From Tenebrio molitor (taxonomy: Eukaryota; Arthropoda; Insecta; Coleoptera; Tenebrionidae): a stretch of DNA of 64,000 nt. The stretch covers positions 10,416,001 through 10,480,000 of the forward strand of contig NC_091053.1 in assembly GCF_963966145.1 (NCBI RefSeq), given 5' to 3'. A program made the translations under genes and the position numbers. The notes under the pieces were generated by a model. That model was not told the origin of the DNA and did not search any database. It saw only the letters and a program-made list of their open reading frames with translations. Positions 22,250-35,600 of this stretch are shown here, one piece after another (position 1 is the first letter of the stretch; every line of letters begins with the position of its first letter).

Positions 22250-23350
22250 TTTGGCATAATAAAAATCTGCCTTTAAATAAGTTCTTCCACATGATCAATC
22301 ATATCCTTCATCCCGTTTTAATCAACAATTTGTAAAACTACCTCTTTTTGTGAAATAAATCCAATGAATAATCAATATTTTTTTGCAATATTTTTCGTTA
22401 ACCCCAAAAATTTTTAGTTCTAATGTTAACAATTTTGATAAGAAGTTACCCTCCAACCTTTTTTTATGTTTGTGAAAGCAAAATACCACAAACGTTAACT
22501 GTCTAATTTCGGATAATGATCAACGGTATTTTTTTTTATTTTCACCCCCTGCGTTAACTTTCACAATTCCTAAATGTCGTAAAAGTTTTTTAAAGTGTTG
22601 TGATGATCTTAAAAACTGTCACAACACTAATGGCTAATCAAAAATTTTGTTTTGCTCATAACTGGCTTATTTACAAATCTGTGCCGCAACCCCCTACACA
22701 CGAATTGGTACTTTTGAGAAACCGTAACTCCTTGAAAGTATGATTAGATACATAAACTCTATTATCAAGGGCGATTATATTTTTTTGTTGTTTTACGCTC
22801 AACCCTTTGAAAAACTACCCCCTTTTGTAAATTTGCTCCCATAATTTTTTTGTTTTTAGCATTGATTGTTCACACTAAGAATTCTTAGTTTTAATGTTAA
22901 CAGTGTGACAAGAAAATACCCTCCCACCCCCTTTCAACCCCCAAACTTTTTTATGTACAAAAAAGGAAAATACTACAAACCTTAACTGTCTAATTTCAGA
23001 TGACGAACAAACAGTAACTTTTTTTCAAGTTTCACCCTCCACTTTTTTTTTCAAAATCCAAAATCTCGTAGAAGTTTTTTAAAATGATGCGATCATCTTA
23101 AAAACTGTCACAACATTAATGGCTAATCAAAAATTTTGTTTTCCTCATAACTGCCTTACTAATCTGTGCCGCAACCCTCTACATACGAATTGGCACTTTT
23201 GAGAAACAGAAACTCCCTGAAAGTTTCATTAGGTACATAATCTTCATTGACTGTATCTAATGATACTTTCAAGGAGTTTCTGTTCCCTTACGGGAAAGGA
23301 TATTTTTTGTCGTTTTGCGTTCAACCATTTGAAAAACTACTCCTTTTGTA
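22250..23350. repeat. Two-copy tandem repeat, period about 488 bp
   Basis: The segment around 22609 (CTTAAAAACTGTCACAACAC) recurs at 23097, and the whole stretch before and after it follows at the same offset with moderate divergence. Shorter relatives of the 3' part occur near 25000, 27240 and 29290. Confidence 0.7.
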
Positions 23351-23639
23351 AATTTTGTAAAATTAAAAATTATTTTTGTGAAAACTGTTAAGAAAATAAA
23401 AAATGCAAGTAAAGAATTAAAATAAATTTCAATTATTGAGAGACACTTTATCCACTTTTCAATCTTTAATCTATGTCAAGGAGACTCCAGGTGGTCTATA
23501 CTTACAAAAAAGATTTGAATCAAAAACTTTGAAAAGACTTTTTAAACGAAAGGTTAGTCGACTCCATTTTCTATTTATAATTTCTAGTTTCTAATATCAT
23601 TTTAGGGTCAATTTTGTCTTCAAGATTTGTTTTTTTAAT

Positions 23640-24603
23640 AATATAAATTCATGTTTATGTAACATCATTTCGAATAGAACATAACCTTAAAAAATTGATA
23701 TCACGTAAAGATACTTTTGAAGAACACGAATTCCCCAAAAGTACCTTTACGAGAATCGAAGGTATATTCGGAATCAGTGCTTTTTAATTCGTTTGTGATT
23801 TGGACAATTGCAAGTATTTTTAGTACTGTTTAATAATCACTAATGAAGTAAAATCGGATGTAAAAAATATTTCGCCAAATACTAGAAGAGTCACTCGATT
23901 CCATTTCATATTTAATATTTTTTTTAAATGGGGTTACTGCGGGATTCCTGTTGATAATAATTTAATGTCAACTTTGCCTTCAAGATAATTAGGTCTTATT
24001 AAAAAGGCTCAGAGAGGCCGACATACTCTGTAACATCATTTCCAGTAGAACATACTTATATAACCTCAAAATTGACACCACGTAAAGGTACTTTTGAAAA
24101 ACACGAATTCCCCAAAAGTACCTTTGCGAGAATTGAAGAATGATTCGGAATCCGGCTTTTTTGTTCGTTTGTGATTACGATAAAATTGATATCACGTAAA
24201 GGTACTTTTGAAGAACGTAAGTTCCCCAAAAGTACCTTTGCGAGAATTGAAGAATGATTCGGAATCCAGCTTATTTATTCGTTTGTGATTGGGATAACTT
24301 CAAGCATTTTTAGTGTTTTTTATCACTAATCAAGTAATATCAGTTGTAAAAAATTGTCGCCAAATACTAGAGGGTTCACCCGATTCCCTTTCATATTTAA
24401 CACTTGTAAGAATGAGATTGCAGCGGGATTCCTGTTGATAATAATTTAATGTCAACTTTGTCTTCAAGATAATTAGGTATTTTTAAAAAGGATCAAAAAG
24501 GCCAGCACAGTCTGTAACATCATTTCCAATTGAACATACTCCTAAAACGCATATCACGTGAAGGTACTTTTGAGGAACACGAATTCCCCAAAAGTACCTT
24601 GCG
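23640..24603. repeat. Diverged 364-bp satellite monomers
   Basis: Four hairpin cores (GGTACTTTTGAAGAACACGA and a complementary downstream arm) occur near 23707, 24077, 24199 and 24561, with related spacer sequence. Divergence is higher than in the main array, as expected at an array edge. Confidence 0.7.
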
Positions 24604-25470
24604 AGCCATTGCAAGGACGGCGATGTTGAACACCTGATCGGTGCTTGACCCTGGTTTCGAGAGAATGAACTATTTATAGATTTAGAATCGAAATTTAATG
24701 TAGCCTATGTTTAAAATGTGGGGCCTAATTAGGTGTTGTAAGGAGGAGTAAGTCGGGCAAGATTTTTAGGAACGATCTTGTACTCAGACGAAATAAATGT
24801 TAATTTTTTAGGTTTTGAGCAGTATTTCTTACAAGCAGTTGATTGTTTACTGAAAATAAAATTTGCATTTTGTTTTATTTAAATAATAACAATTAAAACG
24901 TATCGGTGTGTTATTTTATACAGGGTGTTATTTTTATTTTATTTTTTTATTAAAAAGTCTCGGTGTGTTATTTTATATAATGTACAGTAAGAACCCCTGG
25001 ACTCCTTTCGATGTAAAGTGCACCCATAAACCGTGGATTAAATTCGATAAAATGCAAACAAACAATTTGTAAAAAAAATCATCTTCGGACAGATCAATTT
25101 CTATTTTCACGTATGAACAATGACTGAGAGCCCGATTTCAAGTCAGGGTGACAAATAGGTGGTGCAGCGCAAATGTGTAGCTATCTTTGTCGTACACATT
25201 AATTACTAATATGCGTCATCTTTCTCAAATTTGCAATTTTGTGCCGTTACCATGACAATACAAGTTGCAAGTCAACTTGAAATCGACCTCTTAGTCTGTT
25301 GGCAATGAAACAGTCGAAAAGTACTGGTGGTTTTTTGTCTCGTAATTGGCACTGACCGGATTTTTTAACTTGAGATGACATTAAATAGATTTTTGGTTAT
25401 GCCGGTTATGTTTATGCTATTCCAATCAGATTCCCTTTCATTCATTCATTTTTAAGAATGGGGCTGCAGC
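24604..25470. repeat. Interspersed block duplicated at 28951-29640
   Basis: The block starts AGCCATTGCAAGGACGGCGA and matches 28951 onward at an offset of about 4,347 bp over several hundred bases, with indels. Both copies are followed by satellite monomers, so a long unit including satellite was duplicated. Confidence 0.7.
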
Positions 25471-25965
25471 GGGATTCATGTTGATAATAATTTAATGTCA
25501 ACTTTGTCTTCAAGATACTTAGGTCTTTTTAAAAAGGCTCACAAAGGGCAACATACTATGTAACATCATTTCCAATAGAACATAACCTCAAATTTGATAT
25601 CACGTAAAGGTACTTTTGAAGAACACGAATTCCCCAAAAGTACCTTTGCGAGAACTGAAGAATGATTTATTTGTTTGTGATTGGGATAATTTCAAGGGAT
25701 TTTGAGTATTTTTTAATCACTAATCAAGTAGGATCGGTTGTAAGCAATACTTCGTCAAATACTAGAGAGGTTGAAGCGGGATTCCTGTTGATAATAATTT
25801 AATGTCAACTTTGTCTTCAAGATAATTAGGTCTTTATAAAAAGGTTCAGAAAGGCCAACATACTCTGTAACATCATTTCCAATAGAACATAACCTTAAAA
25901 TTGATATCTCGTAAAGGTACTTTTGAAGAATACGAATTCCCCAAAAAGTACCTTTGCGGATTCCG
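25471..25965. repeat. Satellite monomers
   Basis: Two monomers with hairpin cores near 25608 and 25915. The second ends where LINE-related coding sequence begins. Confidence 0.7.
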
Positions 25966-26177
25966 ATGACATTAATGAAATCGATGGCTTCTTTGCACCA
26001 AGGGTCTAAGGTTTCAAAGGCTAAACCTTTAAATACATAATTTGATGAAATAATTGAACTATATTTGCTATGTTTGCGTTTGCAAACTTCAGAAGTTTTC
26101 AAAACGTAACTATCTGCAAGTGTATCTACAACAGTAACGTCCCAAACCTTTAATCCCATCTGGGCGTTTTCCGTCAT
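25966..26177 (-). pseudogene. Retroelement pol C-terminal fragment
   Basis: The minus strand encodes MGLKVWDVTVVDTLADSY and, further on, FKGLAFETLDPWCKEA. That is a recurrent C-terminal nuclease-like segment of animal retroelement proteins. Upstream and downstream parts are missing, and the frame runs on into satellite sequence, which supplies the last 50 or so codons. Family assignment is from pattern memory only. Confidence 0.5.
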
Positions 26178-26470
26178 CCCGAGACAGTCCGTTTGGTTCT
26201 AAAGTTGAATTAACATGAATAGAAGTCAAAGCCCGGTTGATAATAGAATTAATTTCAGTGTGTCAGGAAAATCTACCACTGCTTTTTGAACAACTTAGAC
26301 CGTGGATGCCAATTTAGTCAACTTTCGTATTGCATTTGCAAATATGAGGTGTACAAAGATTACAACCCAATATTAAACGAATACAAACTTGGAAGGAAGT
26401 GTTATCTAAAAGAGTACCAATATTAGGAGAAGGTATTGCATGTAACCAAGATTTTCGGCATTGCAAAGCC

Positions 26471-26606
26471 TAAAGGCGGCCTTACACCAAGGCAACAATT
26501 GGCAACATGTTGCCCGCAACATTTTTTAGTAATCACCGGCAAGATTAATAGAAAATGTTGCAGGCAACATGTTGCCAATTGTTGCCTTGGTGTAAGGCCG
26601 CCTTTA
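26471..26606. mobile_element. 136-bp foldback MITE with about 43-bp arms
   Basis: It begins TAAAGGCGGCCTTACACCAA and ends with the exact complement. The arms pair perfectly for about 43 bp around a short loop containing AATCACCGGC. The near perfection of the arms indicates a recent insertion or selection for the hairpin. Confidence 0.75.
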
Positions 26607-27573
26607 TAACGAGCCAAGTCTCTAGGTGATTTAAAGTTTAAGTCATTGGCAATTATTCGTTTGGTATTGATATTATCCCAATTCTTCTGAAATTGTGGAA
26701 TTGTTGGTCTTTCGTTCTCAATTAATTATTAATTCATTATTATAAGAAGTATTACTAGTTGTATAATTAACCCGGACAAGATTGTGTTAATGTGTTTGGA
26801 TTAATTTATTTATTTTTAATTAAATTAATTCGACAAAAATATTAGCGCATAGAATTGGCTCTTCAAGTAATATTAAGATCGTGTTTTCTGTTTATCTTAA
26901 AAACGTAATCTTCATTCCAGGCCTGATAAGTACATATTGTATAGCCGGCGTCATTAAATCAAACGATCAGTTTTCGCCGAAGTTGTAAAACTTTCCCGCG
27001 CGATTTTTTTGTTTCGCTGTGGGAACGCTTGAAATGGAGCCTTTCCCGATGTTTACGCTATTCTTACCACTCCCGTTGATGTAGCATTTTTGATTTATTT
27101 TTGTACTACGCTTATAAACTGTTTAATTGGAGATGACATGAACAAAATGAAAAGTATTTTAGGACTTCCACCGCACACGTTCCACACCCCATCCCCCGTC
27201 AATTTATAAAATATTAAATTTTACATAAAATTATATTTTCGAAATTTGTTGCGCAACCCCTAGATACAGATTGGTACTGTTGAGAAACAAGAACTCCTTG
27301 AAAGTATCGTTGGATGTATAGTGCGCCCATAAAAGGTGGATTAATTTCGAAAAAATGCAAACAAACAATTTTTGAAAAACAATCTTCGGACAGATCAAAT
27401 TCTATTTTCTAGAAGACATATTTTAATGAGAAAGTTGACCTTAAAATGTCATTAGGAAGCAATTGGCAACCCTCATTTTAAAGAATTTAAATAGCAAATG
27501 GGAGCCAATAGCTGTTACAAAAAACATGCATTCTCTTATAATTAACCATTGAATAGTATATTGTATATCAAGA
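26607..27573. other. Non-coding interval
   Basis: No supported gene. 27240-27420 is a relative of the repeat around 25000 and 29290. Confidence 0.4.
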
Positions 27574-27668
27574 GTTGAAAATGAAAGATTTCACACGAGT
27601 TTGCAGAATTGAGCCACAAGCCGTAGGCGCGTGGCTTAAGCAAACGAGTGTGAAATCGAATTTTCAAC
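27574..27668. repeat. GC-cored foldback
   Basis: GTTGAAAATGAAAGATTTCACACGAG pairs, with one mismatch and small gaps, with CTCGTTTGC-side sequence ending TTTTCAAC. The centre is GCCACAAGCCGTAGGCGCGTGGC, itself a short hairpin. Confidence 0.6.
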
Positions 27669-28092
27669 ACGTGGTATACACGATATTTTTCCGACGACCA
27701 CAAAAAAAAAACGCTAATATTCGGCATCCCTTCAAACTTCAAATATCATTCGACAGAGCTGCGGACAAAATAATTATGCCGTTGCGGGGAGATAGACATC
27801 GTTAATCATCGGCCCGTGTACAATATAAAAACACACAGCTGTCGGCCAATCAGATTTCTCAAATTTTTCATTGTACACGGTTAGGCTGTTCGTTCGTGTT
27901 CGTGTTGAAATCGTTTGCAATTTTAAATTTTCACTAAGGAGAAACCGTGTGAAATGTGTCATATTTCACAGTGGTCGTCTGAAAAGGATATTTTAAATTA
28001 GGGGTCACCCGATTTTCTTTCATATTTAATAATTTTAAGATTGCGTTTCAGCGAAATTCTTGTTGACAATAATTTTATGTTAACTTTGTCTT

Positions 28093-28253
28093 CGTGAACG
28101 CGGCACTTCCAGAATTTTATTGAATATTTCCGTAAAATGATTAAAATATCCGGAACTGCAGCATCCTATGTATTCAATTACTGAATTAACGGATTTCACT
28201 TTGACAATGTACGAACTTGAAAAATTGCAAATCCGGAAGTGTAGCGTTCGAGG
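28093..28253. mobile_element. Probable MITE interrupting satellite sequence
   Basis: The ends CGTGAACGCGGCACTTCC and GGAAGTGTAGCGTTCGAGG are imperfect inverted repeats of about 25 bp. Satellite sequence (AACTTTGTCTTC) breaks off at its left edge. Confidence 0.5.
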
Positions 28254-28329
28254 ATAAAGAAAAAAAAAAGTATTGTCTGTCATCCACACAATGAAAAAAA
28301 AAAAAAAAAAGTCGCCTGCACCGAAGAGA

Positions 28330-28710
28330 TGTTGTACATGCTAATTAAAAGTGATATCACGTAAAGGTACTTTTGAAGAACACGAATTCTCCAAAAGTAC
28401 CTTTGCGGGAATTGAAGAATGATCCGGAATCCGGCTTTTTATTCGTTTCTGATTGGGATAATTTCAAAGAATTTTGAGTATTTTTTAATCACCAATCAAG
28501 TAAAATCGGTTGAAAAAAATATTTCCCCAAATACTAGAAGGGCCACCCGATTCCGTTTCACATTTAACATTTTATAGAATGGGGTTGCAGCGGGATTACT
28601 GTTGATAACAATTTAATGTCAACTTTGTCTTCAAAATAATTAAGTCTTTTTAAAATGGCTCAGAAAGGCCAGCCTAGTCTGTAACATCATTTCCAGTAGA
28701 ACATACCTAT
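28330..28710. repeat. Isolated satellite monomer
   Basis: One diverged 364-bp monomer with its hairpin core near 28366, next to the duplicated block that starts at 28951. Confidence 0.7.
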
Positions 28711-28950
28711 ATAACCTCAAGAATTGTAAAACTGATACTTGGCTTCCGGCTTAATGTGAGTCATAAGCAAAAAAAATCAGTTGTTTGCAAACATTTTTTT
28801 AATAGAGAATGAAATTCAGGTTTAAGGCAAAAATGATTGAGGGAAAATTGATTGTATTTTGCATTAACATAATGTGGAGGAATATTAAACAAACACGCTG
28901 TATATTTTAGCTGTAGTAATTTGTAAATAACCATAATATTTTTTATTGCA

Positions 28951-29640
28951 AGCCATTGCAAGGACGGCGATGTTGAACACCTGATCGGTGCTTGATCCTG
29001 ATTTCCAGAGAATGAACTATTTATAGATTTAGAATCGAAATGTAATGTATCCTTTGTTTAAAATATGGGGCCTAATTAGGTGTTGTAAGAAGAAGTAAGT
29101 CGGGCAAGATTTTTAGGAACGATCTTGTACTTTGATTAAATAAATGTTAATTTTTTAGGTTTTGAGAAGTATTTCTAACAAGCAGTTGATTGTTTACTGA
29201 AAATAAAATATGCATTTTGTTTTATTTAAATAATAATAATTAAAACGTATCGGTGTGTTATTTTATATAATGTACAGTAAGGTGTTGAAATGCACATTCA
29301 GACTGGTACTGTTGAGAAAAAAGAACCCCTGGACTCCTTTGGACGTAAACTGCACCCATTAACCGTGGATTAAATTTCATAAATTGTAAACAAACAATTT
29401 GTGAAAAAAATCTTCAGACACATCAATTTCTATTTTCACGTGATGAACAATGACAGAGTGTTGGCAATAAAACAATTGAAAAGCACTTGTGGTTTTTTGT
29501 CTCGTAATTGGCAATGACCGAATTTTTTAACTTGAGATGACATCAAAAAGATTTTTTGGTTATGTCGGTTATGTTTATGCTATTCCAATCAGATTCCCAT
29601 TCGTTCATTCATTTTTAAGAATGGGGCTGCAGCGGGATTC
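28951..29640. repeat. Second copy of the interspersed block
   Basis: Matches 24604-25470 with indels. It lies directly before the main satellite array. Confidence 0.7.
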
Positions 29641-29689
29641 ATGCTGATAATAATTTATTGTCAACTATGTCTTCAAGATAATTAGGTCT

Positions 29690-32600
29690 TTATAAAAAGG
29701 GTCAGAAAGGGCAACATACTCTGTAACATCATTTCCAATACAACATAACCTCAAATTTGATATCACGTAAAGGTACATTCGAAGAACACGAATTCCCCAA
29801 AAGTACCTTTGCGAGAACTGAAGAATGGTTTATCCGTTTGTGATTGCGATAATTTCAAGGAATTTTGAGTATTTTTTAATCACCAATCAAGTAAAATCTG
29901 TTGTAAAAATATTTCGCCAAATACTAGAGGGGTCACACGATTCCGTTTCATATTTTACATTTTTACGAATGGGGTTGCAGCGGGATTCCTATTGATAATA
30001 ATTTAATGACAAACTTGTCTTCAAAATAATTAGGTCTTTTTAAAAAGGCTCAGAACAGCCAGCATTGTCTTTAACATCATTTTAAATAGAACATAACCTT
30101 AAAATTGATATCACGTAAAGGTACTTTTGAGGAACACGAATTCCCTAAAAGTACCTTTGCGTGAATTGAAGAATGATTCGGAATCCGGCTTGTTTATTCG
30201 TTTGTGATTGGGATAATTTCAAGGAATTTTAAAAATTTTTTAATCACCAATCAAGTAAAATCGGTTATAAAAATATTTCGCCAAATACTAGAGGGGTAAC
30301 TCGATTCTGTTTCATATTTTACATTTTTACGAACGGGGTTGCAGCGGGATTCCTATTGTCATTGAATCACAACTTTGTCTTCAAAATAATTAGTTCTTTT
30401 TAAAAAGGCTCAGAAAGGCCAGCATTGTTTGTAACATCATTTCCAATAGAACATAACCTTAAAATTGATATCACGTAAAGGTACTTTTGAGGAACACGAA
30501 TTCCCCAAAAGTACCTTTGCGGGAATTGAAGAATGATTCGGAATCCGGCTTGTTTATTCGTTTGCGACTGGGATAATTTTAAGGGATTTTGAGTATTTTT
30601 TAAACACCAATCAAGTAAAATCGGTTATAAAAATATTTCGCCACATACTAGAGGGGTAACTCGATTCCGTTTCATATTTTACATTTTTACGAATGGGGTT
30701 GCAGCGGGATTCCTATTGTCATTTAATGACAACTTTGTCTACAAAATAATTAGGTCTTTTTAAAAAGGCTCAGAAAGGCCAGCATTGTCTGTAACATCAA
30801 TTCCAATAGAACATAACCTTAAAATTGATATCACGGAAAGGTACTTTTGAGGAACACGAATTCCCTAAAAGTACCTTTGCGGGAATCGAAGAATGATTCG
30901 GAATCCGGCTTGTTTATTCGTTTGCGACTGGGATAATTTTAAGGGATTTTGAGTATTTTTTAAACACCAATCAAGTAAAATCGGTTATAAAAATATTTCG
31001 CCACATACTAGAGGGGTAACTCGATTCCGTTTCATATTTTACATTTTTACGAATGGGGTTGCAGCGGGATTCCTATTGTCATTTAATGACAACTTTGTCT
31101 ACAAAATAATTAGGTCTTTTTAAAAAGGCTCAGAAAGGGCAGCATTGTCTGTAACATCATTTCCAATAGAACATAACCTTAAAATTAATATCACGTAAAG
31201 GTACTTTTGAGGAACACGAATTCCCCAAAAGTACCTTTGCGGGAATTGAAAAATGATTCGGAATCCGGCTTCTTTATTCGTTTGTGATTGGGAGAATTTC
31301 AAGGAATTTTGAGTATTTTTTAATCATCAATCAAGAAAAATGGGTTGTAAAAATATTTCGCCAAATACTAGTGGGGTCACCCGATTCCGTTTCATATTTT
31401 ACATTTTTAGGAGTGGGGTTGCAGCAGGATTCCTGTTGATAACAATTCAATGTTAACTTTGACTTCAAAATAATTAGGTCTTTTTAAAAAGGTTCAGAAA
31501 GGCCAGCATAGTCTGTAACATCATTTCCAATTGAACATACTCCTAAAACGCATATCACGTAAAGGTACTTTTGAGGAACACAAATTCCCCAAAAGTACCT
31601 TTGCGGGAATTGGAGAATGATTCGGAATCCGGCTTTTTTATTTATTTGTGTTTGGGATAATTTCAAGGAATTTTGAGTATTTTTTAATCACAAATCAAGT
31701 AAAATCGGTTATAAAAATATTTCGCCAAATACTAGAGGGGTCACCCAATTCCGTTTCATATTTTACATTTTTACGAATGAGGTTGCAGTGGGATTCCTAT
31801 TGATAATAATTTAATGACAAACTTGTCTTCAAAATAATTAGGTCTTTTTAAAAAGGCTCAGAAAAACCAGCATTGTCTTTAACATCATTTTAAATAGAAC
31901 ATAACCTTAAAATTGATATCACGTAAAGGTACTTTTGAGGAACACGAATTCCCCAAAAGTACCTTTGCGGGAATTGAAAAATGATTCGGAATCCGGCTTC
32001 TTTATTCGTTTGTGATTGGGAGAATTTCAAGGAATTTTGAGTATTTTTTAATCATCAATCAAGAAAAATGGGTTGTAAAAATATTTCGCCAAATACTAGT
32101 GGGGTCACCCGATTCCGTTTCATATTTTACATTTTTAGGAGTGGGGTTGCAGCAGGATTCCTGTTGATAACAATTCAATGTTAACTTTGACTTCAAAATA
32201 ATTAGGTCTTTTTAAAAAGGTTCAGAAAGGCCAGCATAGTCTGTAACATCATTTCCAATTGAACATACTCCTAAACCGCATATGACGTAAAGGTACTTTT
32301 GAGGAACACAAATTCCCCAAAAGTACCTTTGCGGGAATTGGAGAATGATTCGGAATCCGGCTTTTTTATTTATTTGTTTTTGGGATAATTTCAAGAAATT
32401 TTGAGTATTTTTTGATCACCATTCAAGTAAAATCGGTTATAAAAATATTTCGCCAAAAACTAGAGGGGTCATCCGATTCCGTGTCATATTTTACATATTT
32501 ACGAATGGGGTTGCAGCGGGATTCCTATTGATAATAATTTAATGACAACTTTGTCTTCAAAATAATTAGGTCTTTTTAAAAAGGCTCAGAAGGGCCAGGA

Positions 32601-35600
32601 TAATCTGTAACATCATTTCCAATTGAACATACTCCTAAAACGCATATCACGTAAAGGTACTTTTGAGGAACACAAATTCCCCAAAAGTACCTTTGCGGGA
32701 ATTGGAGAATGATTCGGAATCCGGCTTTTTTATTTATTTGTGTTTGGGATAATTTCAAGGAATTTTGAGTATTTTTTAATCACCAATCAAGTAAAATCGG
32801 TTATAAAAATATTTCGCCAAATACTAGAGGGGTCACCCGATTCCGTTTCATATTTTACATTTTTACGAATGGGGTTGCAACGGGATTCCTATTGATAATA
32901 ATTTAATGACAAACTTGTCTTCAAAATAATTAGGTCTTTTTAAAAAGGCTCAGAAAAGCCAGCATTGCCTGTAACATCATTTTAAATAGAACGTAACCTT
33001 AAAATTGATATCACGTAAAGGTACTTTTGAGGAACACGAATTCCCTAAAAGTACCTTTGCGGGAATTGAAGAATGATTCGGAATCCGGCTTGTTTATTCG
33101 TTTGTGATTGGGATAATTTCAAGGAATTTTGAGTATTTTTTAATCACCAATCAAGTAAAATCGGTTATCAAAATATTGCGCCAAATACTAGAGGGGTCAC
33201 TCGATTCCGTTTCATATTTTACATTTTTACGAATGGGGTTGCAACGGGATTCCTATTGATAATAATTTAATGACAAACTTGTCTTCAAAATAATTAGGTA
33301 TTTTTAAAAAGGCTCAGAAAAGCCAGCATTGTCTGTAACATCATTTTAAATAGAACGTAACCTTAAAATTGATATCACGTAAAGGTACTTTTGAGGAACA
33401 CGAATTCCCTAAAAGTACTTTTGCGGAAATTGAAGAATGATTCGGAATCCGGCTTGTTTATTCGTTTGTGATTGGGATAATTTCAAGGAATTTTAAAAAT
33501 TTTTTAATCACCAATCAAGTAAAATCGGTTATAAAAATATTTCGCCAAATACTAGAGGGGTAACTCGATTCTGTTTCATATTTTACATTTTTACGAACGG
33601 GGTTGCAGCGGGATTCCTATTGTCATTGAATCACAACTTTGTCTTCAAAATAATTAGTTCTTTTTAAAAAGGCTCAGAAAGGCCAGCATTGTTTGTAACA
33701 TCATTTCCAATAGAACATAACCTTAAAATTGATATCACGTAAAGGTACTTTTGAGGAACACGAATTCCCCAAAAGTACCTTTGCGGGAATTGAAGAATGA
33801 TTCGGAATCCGGCTTGTTTATTCGTTTGCGACTGGGATAATTTTAAGGGATTTTGAGTATTTTTTAAACACCAATCAAGTAAAATCGGTTATAAAAATAT
33901 TTCGCCACATACTAGAGGGGTAACTCGATTCCGTTTCATATTTTACATTTTTACGAATGGGGTTGCAGCGGGATTCCTATTGTCATTTAATGACAACTTT
34001 GTCTACAAAATAATTAGGTCTTTTTAAAAAGGCTCAGAAAGGCCAGCATTGTCTGTAACATCAATTCCAATAGAACATAACCTTAAAATTGATATCACGG
34101 AAAGGTACTTTTGAGGAACACGAATTCCCTAAAAGTACCTTTGCGGGAATCGAAGAATGATTCGGAATCCGGCTTGTTTATTCGTTTGCGACTGGGATAA
34201 TTTTAAGGGATTTTGAGTATTTTTTAAACACCAATCAAGTAAAATCGGTTATAAAAATATTTCGCCACATACTAGAGGGGTAACTCGATTCCGTTTCATA
34301 TTTTACATTTTTACGAATGGGGTTGCAGCGGGATTCCTATTGTCATTTAATGACAACTTTGTCTACAAAATAATTAGGTCTTTTTAAAAAGGCTCAGAAA
34401 GGGCAGCATTGTCTGTAACATCATTTCCAATAGAACATAACCTTAAAATTAATATCACGTAAAGGTACTTTTGAGGAACACGAATTCCCCAAAAGTACCT
34501 TTGCGGGAATTGAAAAATGATTCGGAATCCGGCTTCTTTATTCGTTTGTGATTGGGAGAATTTCAAGGAATTTTGAGTATTTTTTAATCATCAATCAAGA
34601 AAAATGGGTTGTAAAAATATTTCGCCAAATACTAGTGGGGTCACCCGATTCCGTTTCATATTTTACATTTTTAGGAGTGGGGTTGCAGCAGGATTCCTGT
34701 TGATAACAATTCAATGTTAACTTTGACTTCAAAATAATTAGGTCTTTTTAAAAAGGTTCAGAAAGGCCAGCATAGTCTGTAACATCATTTCCAATTGAAC
34801 ATACTCCTAAAACGCATATCACGTAAAGGTACTTTTGAGGAACACAAATTCCCCAAAAGTACCTTTGCGGGAATTGGAGAATGATTCGGAATCCGGCTTT
34901 TTTATTTATTTGTGTTTGGGATAATTTCAAGGAATTTTGAGTATTTTTTAATCACAAATCAAGTAAAATCGGTTATAAAAATATTTCGCCAAATACTAGA
35001 GGGGTCACCCAATTCCGTTTCATATTTTACATTTTTACGAATGAGGTTGCAGTGGGATTCCTATTGATAATAATTTAATGACAAACTTGTCTTCAAAATA
35101 ATTAGGTCTTTTTAAAAAGGCTCAGAAAAACCAGCATTGTCTTTAACATCATTTTAAATAGAACATAACCTTAAAATTGATATCACGTAAAGGTACTTTT
35201 GAGGAACACGAATTCCCCAAAAGTACCTTTGCGGGAATTGAAAAATGATTCGGAATCCGGCTTCTTTATTCGTTTGTGATTGGGAGAATTTCAAGGAATT
35301 TTGAGTATTTTTTAATCATCAATCAAGAAAAATGGGTTGTAAAAATATTTCGCCAAATACTAGTGGGGTCACCCGATTCCGTTTCATATTTTACATTTTT
35401 AGGAGTGGGGTTGCAGCAGGATTCCTGTTGATAACAATTCAATGTTAACTTTGACTTCAAAATAATTAGGTCTTTTTAAAAAGGTTCAGAAAGGCCAGCA
35501 TAGTCTGTAACATCATTTCCAATTGAACATACTCCTAAACCGCATATGACGTAAAGGTACTTTTGAGGAACACAAATTCCCCAAAAGTACCTTTGCGGGA

